NCBI RefSeq assembly: GCF_018613695.1
Contig: NZ_JAGGPR010000005.1
Location: 679,571 to 743,570, forward strand
Source: Arthrobacter sp. ISL-95
GTDB taxonomy: Bacteria; Actinomycetota; Actinomycetes; Actinomycetales; Micrococcaceae
Direction: 5' to 3'
Length of the DNA: 64,000 nucleotides
Positions 46,800 to 58,323 of this stretch are shown here, one piece after another. Within the stretch, counting starts at the first letter, position 1, and each line of letters opens with the position of its first letter. The translations under genes and the position numbers were made by a program. Under the pieces are notes generated by a model, which was not told the origin of the DNA, did not search any database, and was given only the letters and a program-made list of their open reading frames with translations.

Positions 46800-49700
46800 C
46801 TACCGCCCGTTCACTGGAGCCGCACGAAACTGAGCCACGGTACCGTCCTCTTTAGCCAAGTTCCCCATCACGACAGCCCGCCCGGGACGTGATTCCACGT
46901 CCGGGAGGCGCGGCCAGTGGAACCGCGACTCTTCGGTGGACCCCGATGGGAAATACGCGCGATTCTGTATTGCGGCAAAAAAGCGTGAGTTGACGAGTTC
47001 CCTTTCCCCTGAGATGAGAACGGTGACGCCAAGGGAACAACCGTCCCTGACGATGTCCTGCAGGATTCCTTCTGCATATCCGAAGGGCCCGGTCCGGAGT
47101 GCAGTTGCCCACGAACACCACCCGGCCACGATGAGGACCAAAGGTGTATGGCCAACCCCGAATACCCCGGGGCTTCGTCGACGTTCCATCTCTGCGGCGA
47201 GGCGTTGCAAGACCCGCGTTGCGAGGTGCAGCTGGTGCAGGCCCACCGCTGCGCCGATCCGAACGTCGTCTCCAAGATGGCCCAGCGTGCCCGTGGCGTC
47301 GAGGATATAGAGAGGGGGGTGGGGTTTCCCGATGGCAAGCATCGCGGACGCAGCCCTAAAGCAGTCCCGCATGCCACTCGAGTCGCTGCCGATCATTGCC
47401 AGATGGCCGTCTTCGGACGGTGACCACAGCAGCGGTTCCATAATTTGGTGCGTGGGCCTGTCCATCATCGCCAACGGTCCCACCGTCCACTGGTCTTTCA
47501 CGCCGGACCTCTTTCCCTCCGACGCAGGAACCTGTTCATGCCAGAGAATCGATGTGGGCAGCGGCGTTGCTATCGGACGCTTGGGGAGCGGTTTGCCAAG
47601 CGACCGCCAAGCGTCGTGGGCTGTTGAAACGACCCACTCGGGACCAGCGTCCGGGAGCGATCCTTGCTCACTGGCCGGATTCCGTGCGACGGAGCGTTGC
47701 TGCAAAGCCCGGGAGGCCGACTGTACGGCCTGCTGGGAACCGCCGAGCCCTGAGCCGGATACTGCACGTTTAGGCGAGAGCGAGAGGGAGGCTGTCTGGA
47801 ATTCTTCGGGGTTGCTCGAAGCTTTGGCAAGGTAGGCCCGTCCCGGAGTCTCCAGGCGTATGGAGGCGGCACCCTTCGTGTTGATGATGTCCATGGACTC
47901 TGCTTCCGTTTGCACACGCATGGCGATACTTGAGGTCACGTTTGCCCGGATATCTGCGGTCAGAGCCCCTTGGGGCCGCTGTGTGGCCATCACCAAATGA
48001 ATGCCCAGGGACCGCCCGATGGTCGCGATGCGCATGAGCTCACGGAGAGTGTTTGGAGCTTCGTCCACCAGCATGCGGAACTCATCAATCACCAGGACCA
48101 GGTACGGCACAATTGGGTCGCTGGGCGTGGCTGCGCTTCGATACTGCGCAAGATCAGACACGCTGGCCGCAGCGAATAACTCTTCGCGGTGCCGGATCTC
48201 TCCACGCAGCGAAACTAGGGCGCGCTCCAAATGGTGCTTGCTGAGGTCCGTCAGAAGTCCGACGCAGTGCGGAAGACGCGCGAGTGGCTGCAAGCCTGAG
48301 CCGCCTTTAAAATCAAAGAACAGGAAAGTTGTGTGATCCGGAGAATGGGTCAGCGCCATGGAAGCCACAAGCGTCCTGAGGAGTTCGGATTTGCCGGAGC
48401 CTGTGGTGCCGGCAACCAGTAGATGAGGACCATCGAGCTTGAAGTCGAAGGTCACCTGACCACCACGGCCCGCGCCAAGCACAGCGATGGGACCAGTTTG
48501 CCCGGACGCCTCGGTCCACCTGCGGAGCACTCTGCGCTGCCCCCGGGGAAGCATCTCGGCCAGTGAAGACACTTCCGGAATAGAGGCGACCGTACCGGGG
48601 CCTCCTTCTAAAGACGTGGCTGGTGTCTTACGGCAGAAACTGTCGAAAACTTCGGCGGACACCAAGTCCGGCACGAACGTCCGGCGCTGGCCACTCGCCT
48701 CCAGGTAGCCCGCTGTTCCTGACGGGGAAAGTTCGATACCCGCCGCGGAACGTTGAGACGAAACGCAGCATCGGAGTACTTGCCACCCGGCGGATCGTGC
48801 GGCCTTCAGGAGGGATGACTGGAAATCCGCGTCATCAGGCGGAAGGTCATTAACCATGAGGAGCCTGCCTCTCACCTTGCCGCTTGCTTGCTGCAGGGCG
48901 GCAAGGACAATGTTCGGGCTGATTGTGAGGGTAACCCGGGGGAGGAACCGGGCACTCAACGGCAACCTTCCGATCCGCCCGAGAACGATGACAGGCGTCT
49001 CCGCGGCACCAGGAAAACTGACTAGCTGCATCAAGACAAAACGAAGCAAGGCATCTGTATGGTGGGGCTGTCCACTAAGCGTCACTTCGGGATAGCCGGG
49101 ATCCAAAGTCATCGCAGCCGCCCCAATGGGAGGCTGGCGAAAGTGTGGGTCGTCAGGAACAAGCTGAATGTTTGCCACTGTCTGCGTGATTCCGAGACGG
49201 AGCCATACACCAGGACCATGAACGCTGGAAGCCGAAGCCGAAGCCGAAGCCGAAGCCGAAGTCGCAGTCGGGATGGGTGCTGCCTCTCCCCTGACAGGTT
49301 CCATCGCCGGCTGATCCACCGGGGAGGGGCCATTAACTGCCAAAACCAGGTCAGCCGCCGATGGCGAGCATCGGCGTCGGCGATCGATGTCGTCCTGAAC
49401 TGCACGCGTTATGGCCATTTTGCCCTGCAGGCGGCCTTTCCGCCCTGCGAATAACGGGACGAGTAGGCTGAACGCCGAAATTGCAGTGAATCCCAAATAC
49501 ATCCACATTCCGGTAGCCAAGGAGAGGCCGATCCCGGCTACCAGCGGCAGGCCGGCCCCTAAAGCCATGGCCAGCCGATTGCCCTGACGACGGGTATGAC
49601 GTACTTCGAGTGGTTCTTCAATAGACAGCCCTGCGTCGCCGGTAATCTGCGGGTACCGACCGGAGTCCGTGACGACAGTGAAGGTGGTGTTTCCACATTG

Positions 49701-50204
49701 GATCGTGGACGAGGACGTCAGCAAAGTGCGATTGGAAGACCGATTGTCCACGATCACCGGGTTCGCACTGCTCACCGCCCTCAGCGCGAGGGCCGTGCTG
49801 GACACTTCCAAAATGGCGTGTTCCCGGGACATCCCGGGATCTGCCACTGAAATTTCGGCCGAAGCCCTACCGATTCGGTAACGGCCTCGTTGAATCCGGA
49901 AAATTGAGCCTGCGTCAGGTCCTGAGTGGGTGAGCAGCATCAGGGGAGAGGACATCTTCTTCCCTGCCCTATGAGGCGGAGCATCATCGACAAGAACGGC
50001 GCCCGGGATAAGAGGTGCTTCTCCCACTGTAAGAGTGTTTAGTGGCCGTCCGTCGACGAAGAGGAGGCCTGTTCCACGCGCACTTGTGAGAAGCTGCTGC
50101 ACTCGTGTGCCGGATGTGCCTTCCGGGACAGCGATGCTGAGTTCCTCCGGTTCCGCTGTTTGAGCGGCACCAGGGGCGCGTACCAAAGTGCACTCCAAGG
50201 CCAT
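46800..50204 (-). CDS. FHA and FtsK/SpoIIIE domain ATPase, EssC-like, ending at an amber codon
   Basis: The 1134-aa product has an N-terminal small beta domain (1-75), an FHA domain (about 100-175; RYRIGRASAEISVADPGMSREH) and two membrane helices (about 212-258). A linker with Ala-Ser repeats follows, then an FtsK/SpoIIIE ATPase with Walker A TTGSGKSELLRTL near residue 600 and LVLVIDEFRMLVDEAP. A second ATPase-like unit near 950-1130 has a degenerate P-loop (GSDSSGMRD). FHA, two helices and tandem FtsK domains are the EssC layout of type VII secretion. Full length would be 1385 aa, but TAG at 46800-46802 ends it. ATG 50204 has a strong GAGGAGG. No WXG100 gene is seen nearby. Confidence 0.8.
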   Translation of the reverse strand: MALECTLVRAPGAAQTAEPEELSIAVPEGTSGTRVQQLLTSARGTGLLFVDGRPLNTLTVGEAPLIPGAVLVDDAPPHRAGKKMSSPLMLLTHSGPDAGSIFRIQRGRYRIGRASAEISVADPGMSREHAILEVSSTALALRAVSSANPVIVDNRSSNRTLLTSSSTIQCGNTTFTVVTDSGRYPQITGDAGLSIEEPLEVRHTRRQGNRLAMALGAGLPLVAGIGLSLATGMWMYLGFTAISAFSLLVPLFAGRKGRLQGKMAITRAVQDDIDRRRRCSPSAADLVLAVNGPSPVDQPAMEPVRGEAAPIPTATSASASASASASSVHGPGVWLRLGITQTVANIQLVPDDPHFRQPPIGAAAMTLDPGYPEVTLSGQPHHTDALLRFVLMQLVSFPGAAETPVIVLGRIGRLPLSARFLPRVTLTISPNIVLAALQQASGKVRGRLLMVNDLPPDDADFQSSLLKAARSAGWQVLRCCVSSQRSAAGIELSPSGTAGYLEASGQRRTFVPDLVSAEVFDSFCRKTPATSLEGGPGTVASIPEVSSLAEMLPRGQRRVLRRWTEASGQTGPIAVLGAGRGGQVTFDFKLDGPHLLVAGTTGSGKSELLRTLVASMALTHSPDHTTFLFFDFKGGSGLQPLARLPHCVGLLTDLSKHHLERALVSLRGEIRHREELFAAASVSDLAQYRSAATPSDPIVPYLVLVIDEFRMLVDEAPNTLRELMRIATIGRSLGIHLVMATQRPQGALTADIRANVTSSIAMRVQTEAESMDIINTKGAASIRLETPGRAYLAKASSNPEEFQTASLSLSPKRAVSGSGLGGSQQAVQSASRALQQRSVARNPASEQGSLPDAGPEWVVSTAHDAWRSLGKPLPKRPIATPLPTSILWHEQVPASEGKRSGVKDQWTVGPLAMMDRPTHQIMEPLLWSPSEDGHLAMIGSDSSGMRDCFRAASAMLAIGKPHPPLYILDATGTLGHLGDDVRIGAAVGLHQLHLATRVLQRLAAEMERRRSPGVFGVGHTPLVLIVAGWCSWATALRTGPFGYAEGILQDIVRDGCSLGVTVLISGERELVNSRFFAAIQNRAYFPSGSTEESRFHWPRLPDVESRPGRAVVMGNLAKEDGTVAQFRAAPVNGR
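49228..49260. repeat. Hexanucleotide repeat (GAAGCC)5.5 within the EssC-like gene
   Basis: Five perfect GAAGCC units plus a half unit encode the Ala-Ser repeat of the linker before the first ATPase domain. Copy-number change by slippage would keep the reading frame. Confidence 0.85.
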
Positions 50205-50414
50205 GGCTCCTCCTCTGCGACTTGGCGGACATCAGTTGTATGGCTGATGCAAATGACGCTACGGCCCTGAGAAGTAAACCGCCTCGACCGTAGTGGCTTA
50301 TGTGGACAACTCCTGGCAGAGCTCATACGCGAGCCGCCTTGACACCGTGGCTTGGTGTCTCAGCTAAGATGAATCTCGTTGTCGCGTGTGCTCAATGAGG
50401 AAGGACCTTCACCG

Positions 50415-51005
50415 GTGATAGTGGTTGCGGAGAGCGCCGATGTTTCAGACAAGGCGGTAATTGGTGATGGATCAAAGATTTGGCATCTGGCCCAAGTCCG
50501 CGAGCAGGCCGAGTTGGGCGTCAATTGCATCGTAGGGCGCGGGGCCTATATTGGCACCGGGGTCAAGATGGGGGACAACTGCAAAGTTCAGAATTATGCA
50601 CTTGTCTACGAGCCCGCGGTGCTGGAGGCCGGCGTCTTCATCGGCCCGGCTGTTGTACTCACAAACGATACTTACCCCCGGGCGGTTGGCCCGGATGGCG
50701 GCTTGAAGAGCGCCCACGACTGGGAACCCGTTGGTGTCACCATTCGTGAAGGCGCATCAATCGGTGCCCGTGCAGTCTGCGTCGCACCGGTGACAATCGG
50801 TCGATGGGCCACAGTGGCTGCTGGTGCTGTTGTCGCAAAAGACGTCCCTGATTTTGCCCTGATGGTCGGAGTTCCGGCCAGACGCCACGGTTGGGTCGGA
50901 AAAGCCGGTTTCCCGCTGCAGCGCCAAGGCGAGAACTGGGTGTGCCCGGAGACCGGCGCCACATATGTTGAACAGAACGAGACCCTTCGAGAGGTAGAGG
51001 CATGA
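50415..51005 (+). CDS. Left-handed beta-helix N-acetyltransferase (WbpD/WlbB family)
   Basis: The 196-aa protein has hexapeptide repeats of a left-handed beta-helix (VIGDGSKIWHLAQVREQAEL, IVGRGAYIGTGVKMGDNCKV, IGARAVCVAPVTIGRWATVA). It resembles WbpD/WlbB, which acetylates the 3-amino group of UDP-GlcNAc3NA. The GTG at 50415 is chosen because GAGGAAGG lies about 10 nt upstream; an earlier TTG at 50379 is less likely. The aminotransferase and oxidoreductase expected in the same pathway follow directly, with overlapping ends. Confidence 0.85.
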   Translation: MIVVAESADVSDKAVIGDGSKIWHLAQVREQAELGVNCIVGRGAYIGTGVKMGDNCKVQNYALVYEPAVLEAGVFIGPAVVLTNDTYPRAVGPDGGLKSAHDWEPVGVTIREGASIGARAVCVAPVTIGRWATVAAGAVVAKDVPDFALMVGVPARRHGWVGKAGFPLQRQGENWVCPETGATYVEQNETLREVEA

Positions 51006-52093
51006 GCCCCGAATTCATTCCCCCCGCTAAACCCATCATTGGTGAAGACGAGCGCAAGGCAGTAGAGGCCGTCCTTGCCTCCGGCCAACTCGCACAGGGC
51101 TCGGAGGTGGCGTCCTTTGAGCAGGAATTTTCGCAGGTCCTCCTCGATGGCAGGGCAGCGGTAGCGGTCAACTCCGGTACGTCCGGTCTGCACCTTGGTC
51201 TGTTGGCTGCGGGCATCGGTCCCGGCGACGAAGTTATTGTGCCGTCGTTTACTTTCGCCGCCACGGCCAACTCCGTGGCTTTGACAGGCGCGACTCCTGT
51301 CTTCGCCGACGTCGACCTGGACCACTACACCCTTGATCCCGCGTCCGTCGAATCGAAAATTACGGACCGCACGGCCGCCATCATGCCCGTTCACCTTTAC
51401 GGACACCCCTTCGACGTGGACGGTATCGGCGCTGTCGCTTCCAAGCACGGCGTGAAGATCTTCGAAGACGCAGCCCAAGCGCACGGTGCGGCGGTCAACG
51501 GCCGAAAAGTGGGTACATTCGGTGACTTCGCCATGTTCAGCCTGTACCCCACCAAGAACATGACCTCCGGCGAAGGTGGCATGGTCAGCACAGGCCTGCC
51601 CGACGTCGAGCGCCGCCTCCGGTTGCTTCGTAACCAGGGCATGGAACGCCAGTACGAGAATGAACTTGTTGGCTTCAACGCCCGCATGACCAACATCCAC
51701 GCTGCAATTGGCCGCGTGCAGTTGACCAAAATCAACGCCTGGACCAAGACCCGTCAGGAGAACGCCGCCTTCTTCGACGCCAACATTGAAGGCGTCGTCA
51801 CTCCCAAGGTGTCTGAGGGCTATGAGCACGTGTACCACCAGTACACCATCCGCATCGCTGAGGACCGTGATGGTTTCGCGAAGGCTCTGCGTGAGGAATA
51901 CAACGTGGGCTGCGGCGTATACTACCCCATTCCGAACCACCGCCTCGCTCCTTTCCAAACCTCGGATGACCTGCCCGTCACGGAGGAAGCCGCGGCCAGC
52001 GTCTTGTCGCTCCCGGTACATCCGTCGTTGAGCCAGGACGATCTTGACCGTATCGTTTCCGCGGTCAACGCCATTGCGAAGGCAGGAAGCTAG
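51002..52093 (+). CDS. PLP-dependent sugar aminotransferase (DegT/DnrJ/EryC1/StrS, WbpE-like)
   Basis: The 363-aa enzyme has the PLP-binding lysine Lys185 in FSLYPTKNMTSGEGGM, the phosphate-contacting AVNSGTSGLHLGLLAAG segment and the family's EDAAQAHGA motif. It should transfer an amino group to a 3-keto sugar nucleotide. Its neighbours (a WbpD-type acetyltransferase before it and a Gfo/Idh/MocA oxidase after it) support a WbpE-like role in making UDP-2,3-diacetamido uronic sugar. The ATG overlaps the upstream stop by 4 bp and its TAG overlaps the next GTG by one base. Confidence 0.9.
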   Translation: MSPEFIPPAKPIIGEDERKAVEAVLASGQLAQGSEVASFEQEFSQVLLDGRAAVAVNSGTSGLHLGLLAAGIGPGDEVIVPSFTFAATANSVALTGATPVFADVDLDHYTLDPASVESKITDRTAAIMPVHLYGHPFDVDGIGAVASKHGVKIFEDAAQAHGAAVNGRKVGTFGDFAMFSLYPTKNMTSGEGGMVSTGLPDVERRLRLLRNQGMERQYENELVGFNARMTNIHAAIGRVQLTKINAWTKTRQENAAFFDANIEGVVTPKVSEGYEHVYHQYTIRIAEDRDGFAKALREEYNVGCGVYYPIPNHRLAPFQTSDDLPVTEEAAASVLSLPVHPSLSQDDLDRIVSAVNAIAKAGS

Positions 52094-53079
52094 TGGCAAA
52101 TTTGCGTGCAGGCCTCATCGGACTGGGGATGATGGGCCGCCACCACGCCCGTGTTATTCGCGAGCTTGAAGGCGTCGACCTCGTTGCCGTGGCTGACTCC
52201 TTCGGGGATCCTCACAACGTAGCCAGTGGACTTGAGGTCTGCAGCTCGGTTGAACAGCTCATCGAGCAGGGAATCGACATGGCTGTGGCCGCAGTGCCAA
52301 CCGTGCTTCATGAAGAAGTGGCCCTGCAGCTGGCTGAAGCCGGAGTGCACTGCTTGGTCGAAAAACCCATTGCCAACGATTCCGAGTCCGGCCGACGTAT
52401 CGCCGAGGCTTTCGACTCGCGGGGATTGATTGGGGCGGTAGGCCACATCGAGCGCTTCAACCCGTCATTGCAAAGCCTCCGCGAGCGGCTCGAGAACGGC
52501 GACCTCGGCGAGGTCTACCAAATTTCGACACGCCGTCAAGGTCCGTTCCCTTCCCGCATCGCTGACGTAGGTGTGGTCAAGGACCTCGCAACTCACGACA
52601 TCGACCTCACCGCCTGGCTTGCACAGAGCAACTTTGTGAACGTGGTGGCGCACACAACGTCCAGGAGTGGCCGCGAGCATGAGGACATGGTTACCGCCAT
52701 TGGTCACCTCAAGAGCGGTGTAGTCACCAACCACATTGTCAACTGGCTCTCGCCCATGAAGGAGCGCACCACCGTCGTTCTGGGTGAGCGGGGTGCGTAC
52801 ATCGCAGATACCATCTCGGCGGACCTGACATTCATCGAGAATGGCACCTTCCAGACCGATTGGGACTCCGTCGCGGCATTCCGTGGCGTTTCCGAGGGCT
52901 CGTCCACGCGTTTTGCCCTGGCAAAGCGCGAACCACTCAAAATGGAACATGAGGCATTCCGTGACGCTGTGCTCGGAAAGTCCATGAATATTGTCACAAT
53001 GGCCGAAGGTCTTGAGACCCTTCGCGTTGCTGAGGCTGTGCTCGAGTCAGCAGGTACAGGCTCCGTGATCTCGCTTTAG
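52093..53079 (+). CDS. Gfo/Idh/MocA-family NAD-dependent sugar oxidoreductase (WbpB-like)
   Basis: The 328-aa protein has an N-terminal NAD-binding Rossmann fold (GLIGLGMMGRHHARVI) and the CLVEKPIAND motif with the catalytic lysine (EKP). The C-terminal substrate domain holds GHIERFNPSL and THDIDLTAWL. It likely oxidises C3 of a UDP-GlcNAc-uronic acid before transamination by the preceding enzyme. GTG 52093 is preceded by GCAGGAAG. A terminator hairpin follows at 53101-53144, closing the three-gene operon. The UDP-GlcNAc dehydrogenase (WbpA-like) that should start the pathway is not in the window. Confidence 0.88.
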   Translation: MANLRAGLIGLGMMGRHHARVIRELEGVDLVAVADSFGDPHNVASGLEVCSSVEQLIEQGIDMAVAAVPTVLHEEVALQLAEAGVHCLVEKPIANDSESGRRIAEAFDSRGLIGAVGHIERFNPSLQSLRERLENGDLGEVYQISTRRQGPFPSRIADVGVVKDLATHDIDLTAWLAQSNFVNVVAHTTSRSGREHEDMVTAIGHLKSGVVTNHIVNWLSPMKERTTVVLGERGAYIADTISADLTFIENGTFQTDWDSVAAFRGVSEGSSTRFALAKREPLKMEHEAFRDAVLGKSMNIVTMAEGLETLRVAEAVLESAGTGSVISL

Positions 53080-53100
53080 CTTTGTTCTTTCAGCAGTGTT

Positions 53101-53144
53101 GAACGGGAGGCTGGCTATATAGGCCAAGCCTCCCGTTCTTTTTT
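53101..53144 (+). terminator. Terminator after the WbpDEB-like operon
   Basis: GAACGGGAGGCT... pairs with ...AGCCTCCCGTTC (one bulged base) around a 7-nt loop, followed by six T residues (53139-53144). It lies 22 bp downstream of the oxidoreductase stop. Confidence 0.92.
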
Positions 53145-53214
53145 CCGGACAATGGCTGCCCTGCTGCCGCGTACCGCCGAATCGGGGAACGATCATAACG
53201 TCGGGTAGCCTTGA

Positions 53215-56453
<3,239 letters not shown>

Positions 56454-56455
56454 CA

Positions 56456-57313
56456 ATGACGACTTCCACTGATACATATGCTGTTCCGGGAGTAGGTGCG
56501 GGGCTGCTGGACGTTTATCGGCGCCGGTACCTCCTCAAATTGATAGTCCGTAAGGAACTCCGGGTCAGGTACCGGGGTTCTGTCCTCGGCCTTGCCTGGT
56601 CCTACGTCAAGCCGCTGGTCCAGTACGTTGTGCTGTTTTTCGCGTTGGGGATTGTCCTTCGCGTGGGGGATCAGATTCCCAACTACGCGCTGTACATGTT
56701 CTCCGGCGTCATCGTCATCAACTTCTTCTCTGAAGCGTTCTCGAATGCTACGAGATCAATTGTGTCCAATGCCGCCTTGGTCAAGAAGATCTACCTGCCG
56801 AGGGAATTGTTCCCGGTTGCCTCCGTGTGGGTGGCAGCGGTTCATTTCCTCCCACAACTGGTGGTCTTGTTGGCGGCCGCGCTGCTGAACGGGTGGAAAC
56901 CGGACATTATGCAGCTCATTGGAGCTGCTTTGGGCTTCGTCATCGTGGCGGTAACGGCGACTGGTTTGGGCCTCTTGGCAGGGGCGATCAATGTTTTCTT
57001 CCGCGACGCGGAAAATATCGTCGATATGCTGATGATGATCGTTACGTGGACATCGCCGGTGCTCTATGACTGGACAATGATCCGCCGGTTGGCGCCCCCG
57101 TGGGTGTTGGTCATCTATCAGCTCAACCCGATCACTGTGGCTGTTGAACTGTTCCACTGGGCCTTCTGGTATCCCACTGTGGATCGTCCGGTCGAGCTGC
57201 CCCCGCATCTTATGTGGACGGGACTCATCGGTCTCGGAATGGCAGCCCTGTTCCTTATTATCGGCCAGCTCGTCTTCCGACGACTTGAGGGCCATTTTGC
57301 GCAGGAGGTCTAG
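56456..57313 (+). CDS. wzm: Polysaccharide ABC exporter permease (Wzm/TagG type)
   Basis: The 285-aa membrane protein belongs to the ABC-2 polysaccharide exporter family. A cytoplasmic amphipathic start is followed by LIVRKELRVRYRGSVLGLAW, the characteristic first motif, then about six membrane helices. ATG 56456 lies 2 bp after the GlfT2 stop, and its own stop is directly next to the ATPase start. The context implies export of the lipid-linked galactan across the membrane, as for Wzm-Wzt of mycobacteria. Confidence 0.92.
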   Translation: MTTSTDTYAVPGVGAGLLDVYRRRYLLKLIVRKELRVRYRGSVLGLAWSYVKPLVQYVVLFFALGIVLRVGDQIPNYALYMFSGVIVINFFSEAFSNATRSIVSNAALVKKIYLPRELFPVASVWVAAVHFLPQLVVLLAAALLNGWKPDIMQLIGAALGFVIVAVTATGLGLLAGAINVFFRDAENIVDMLMMIVTWTSPVLYDWTMIRRLAPPWVLVIYQLNPITVAVELFHWAFWYPTVDRPVELPPHLMWTGLIGLGMAALFLIIGQLVFRRLEGHFAQEV

Positions 57314-58045
57314 ATGGGCGCCGCAATAATCGTCAAAGGCCTTAAGAAGACGTTCAATCTTCGCCATTCGCACTCCCTCAAGGAGACTCTGGTTTGGTTG
57401 GTGAAAGGTCGGAAAAGCGATCTCAGCAAGAAGTTCGATGCCCTCCACGATGTGAGCTTCGAGATTCAGCCGGGCGAAACCGTGGCTCTGTTAGGCTTCA
57501 ACGGCTCAGGCAAGTCCACGCTGTTGAAACTTATATCCGGCGTTATCCTCCCGGACAAAGGAACAGTCCGCACGAAGGGACGTGTAGCCGGGCTCATCGA
57601 GGTTGGCGCGGGTTTCCATCCCGACCTGTCCGGGCGTGAGAACGTTTTCCTCAACGCTGCGATTCTGGGCATGACTGAGCAGGAAATCAACGAGAAGTTC
57701 GACGAAATTGTTGCCTTCTCCGAGATAGAACAGTTCATCGACACCGAAGTAAAATTCTATTCTTCCGGTATGTTTCTGAGGCTGGCTTTTGCAGTAGCTG
57801 TCCACACGCAGCCTGATATCTTCCTTGTGGATGAGATTCTTGCCGTGGGCGACGAACCGTTCCAGAAGAAGTGCCTGGCTAAAATCAAACAACTTTCGGA
57901 TGAGGGACGGACCTTGGTTGTGGTCAGCCACGATCTGGACATGATTTCGCGTATTTGCGACAGGGGAGTCGTCCTCGCTTCCGGTACGGTGCAGTTCGAA
58001 GGCCCGGCCGACCAAGCTGTAGCTTGGCTGCGCGACAGTAACTAA
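57314..58045 (+). CDS. wzt: Polysaccharide ABC exporter ATPase (Wzt/TagH type)
   Basis: The 243-aa ATPase has Walker A GFNGSGKST (Lys67), signature YSSGMFLRLAFAV and Walker B IFLVDEILAVGD. The stretch HSHSLKETLVWLVKGRKS before the Walker A is the usual insertion of polysaccharide exporter ATPases. It stops soon after the H-loop, so it lacks the C-terminal carbohydrate-binding domain of the longer Wzt class; export is then expected not to require recognition of a capped non-reducing end. ATG 57314 follows the permease stop with AGGAGG upstream. Confidence 0.93.
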   Translation: MGAAIIVKGLKKTFNLRHSHSLKETLVWLVKGRKSDLSKKFDALHDVSFEIQPGETVALLGFNGSGKSTLLKLISGVILPDKGTVRTKGRVAGLIEVGAGFHPDLSGRENVFLNAAILGMTEQEINEKFDEIVAFSEIEQFIDTEVKFYSSGMFLRLAFAVAVHTQPDIFLVDEILAVGDEPFQKKCLAKIKQLSDEGRTLVVVSHDLDMISRICDRGVVLASGTVQFEGPADQAVAWLRDSN

Positions 58046-58081
58046 GCGATGTTCCGTATGTGATCCAAGCGCGGCAGTAAC

Positions 58082-58124
58082 AAGGCCACCGCACGTCTCC
58101 TCTGGAGGATGTGTGGTGGCCTTT
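58082..58124 (+). terminator. Terminator after the galactan export operon
   Basis: AAGGCCACCGCAC pairs with GTGTGGTGGCCTT with one mismatch, and an inner CTCC/GGAG helix tightens the loop. It starts 37 bp after the Wzt stop. The downstream T tract is short. Confidence 0.75.
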
Positions 58125-58255
58125 GCGTATGTGAGCTGAAGTAGTCCAAAGAGGTGTGGCGCTACCTGGTGTCTGGTGTGCTCGCGGCATCCAAACTGCC
58201 CGCGCATCTGTTCCCTGTAAGACGTGAGCAGGGCATTTGGGCGGCCTCACAAGAA

Positions 58256-58289
58256 GAGAGCGCCCGTCCCTGTTAGGACGGACGCTCTT
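58256..58289 (-). terminator. Terminator after the YfhO-like gene
   Basis: GAGCGCCCGTCC and GGACGGACGCTC form a stem with one mismatch and a short loop, about 35 bp beyond the stop of the minus-strand gene ending at 58324. Confidence 0.65.
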
Positions 58290-58323
58290 GTGCCTTGCAG
58301 GCGCTTTGGTCTATGCCAGCAGG

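Noticed and set aside
50339..50370. TTGACA and TAAGAT as a promoter for the WbpD-like gene
   Set aside because: The 20-bp spacing is too long for a standard promoter; TAAGAT alone may still be the -10.
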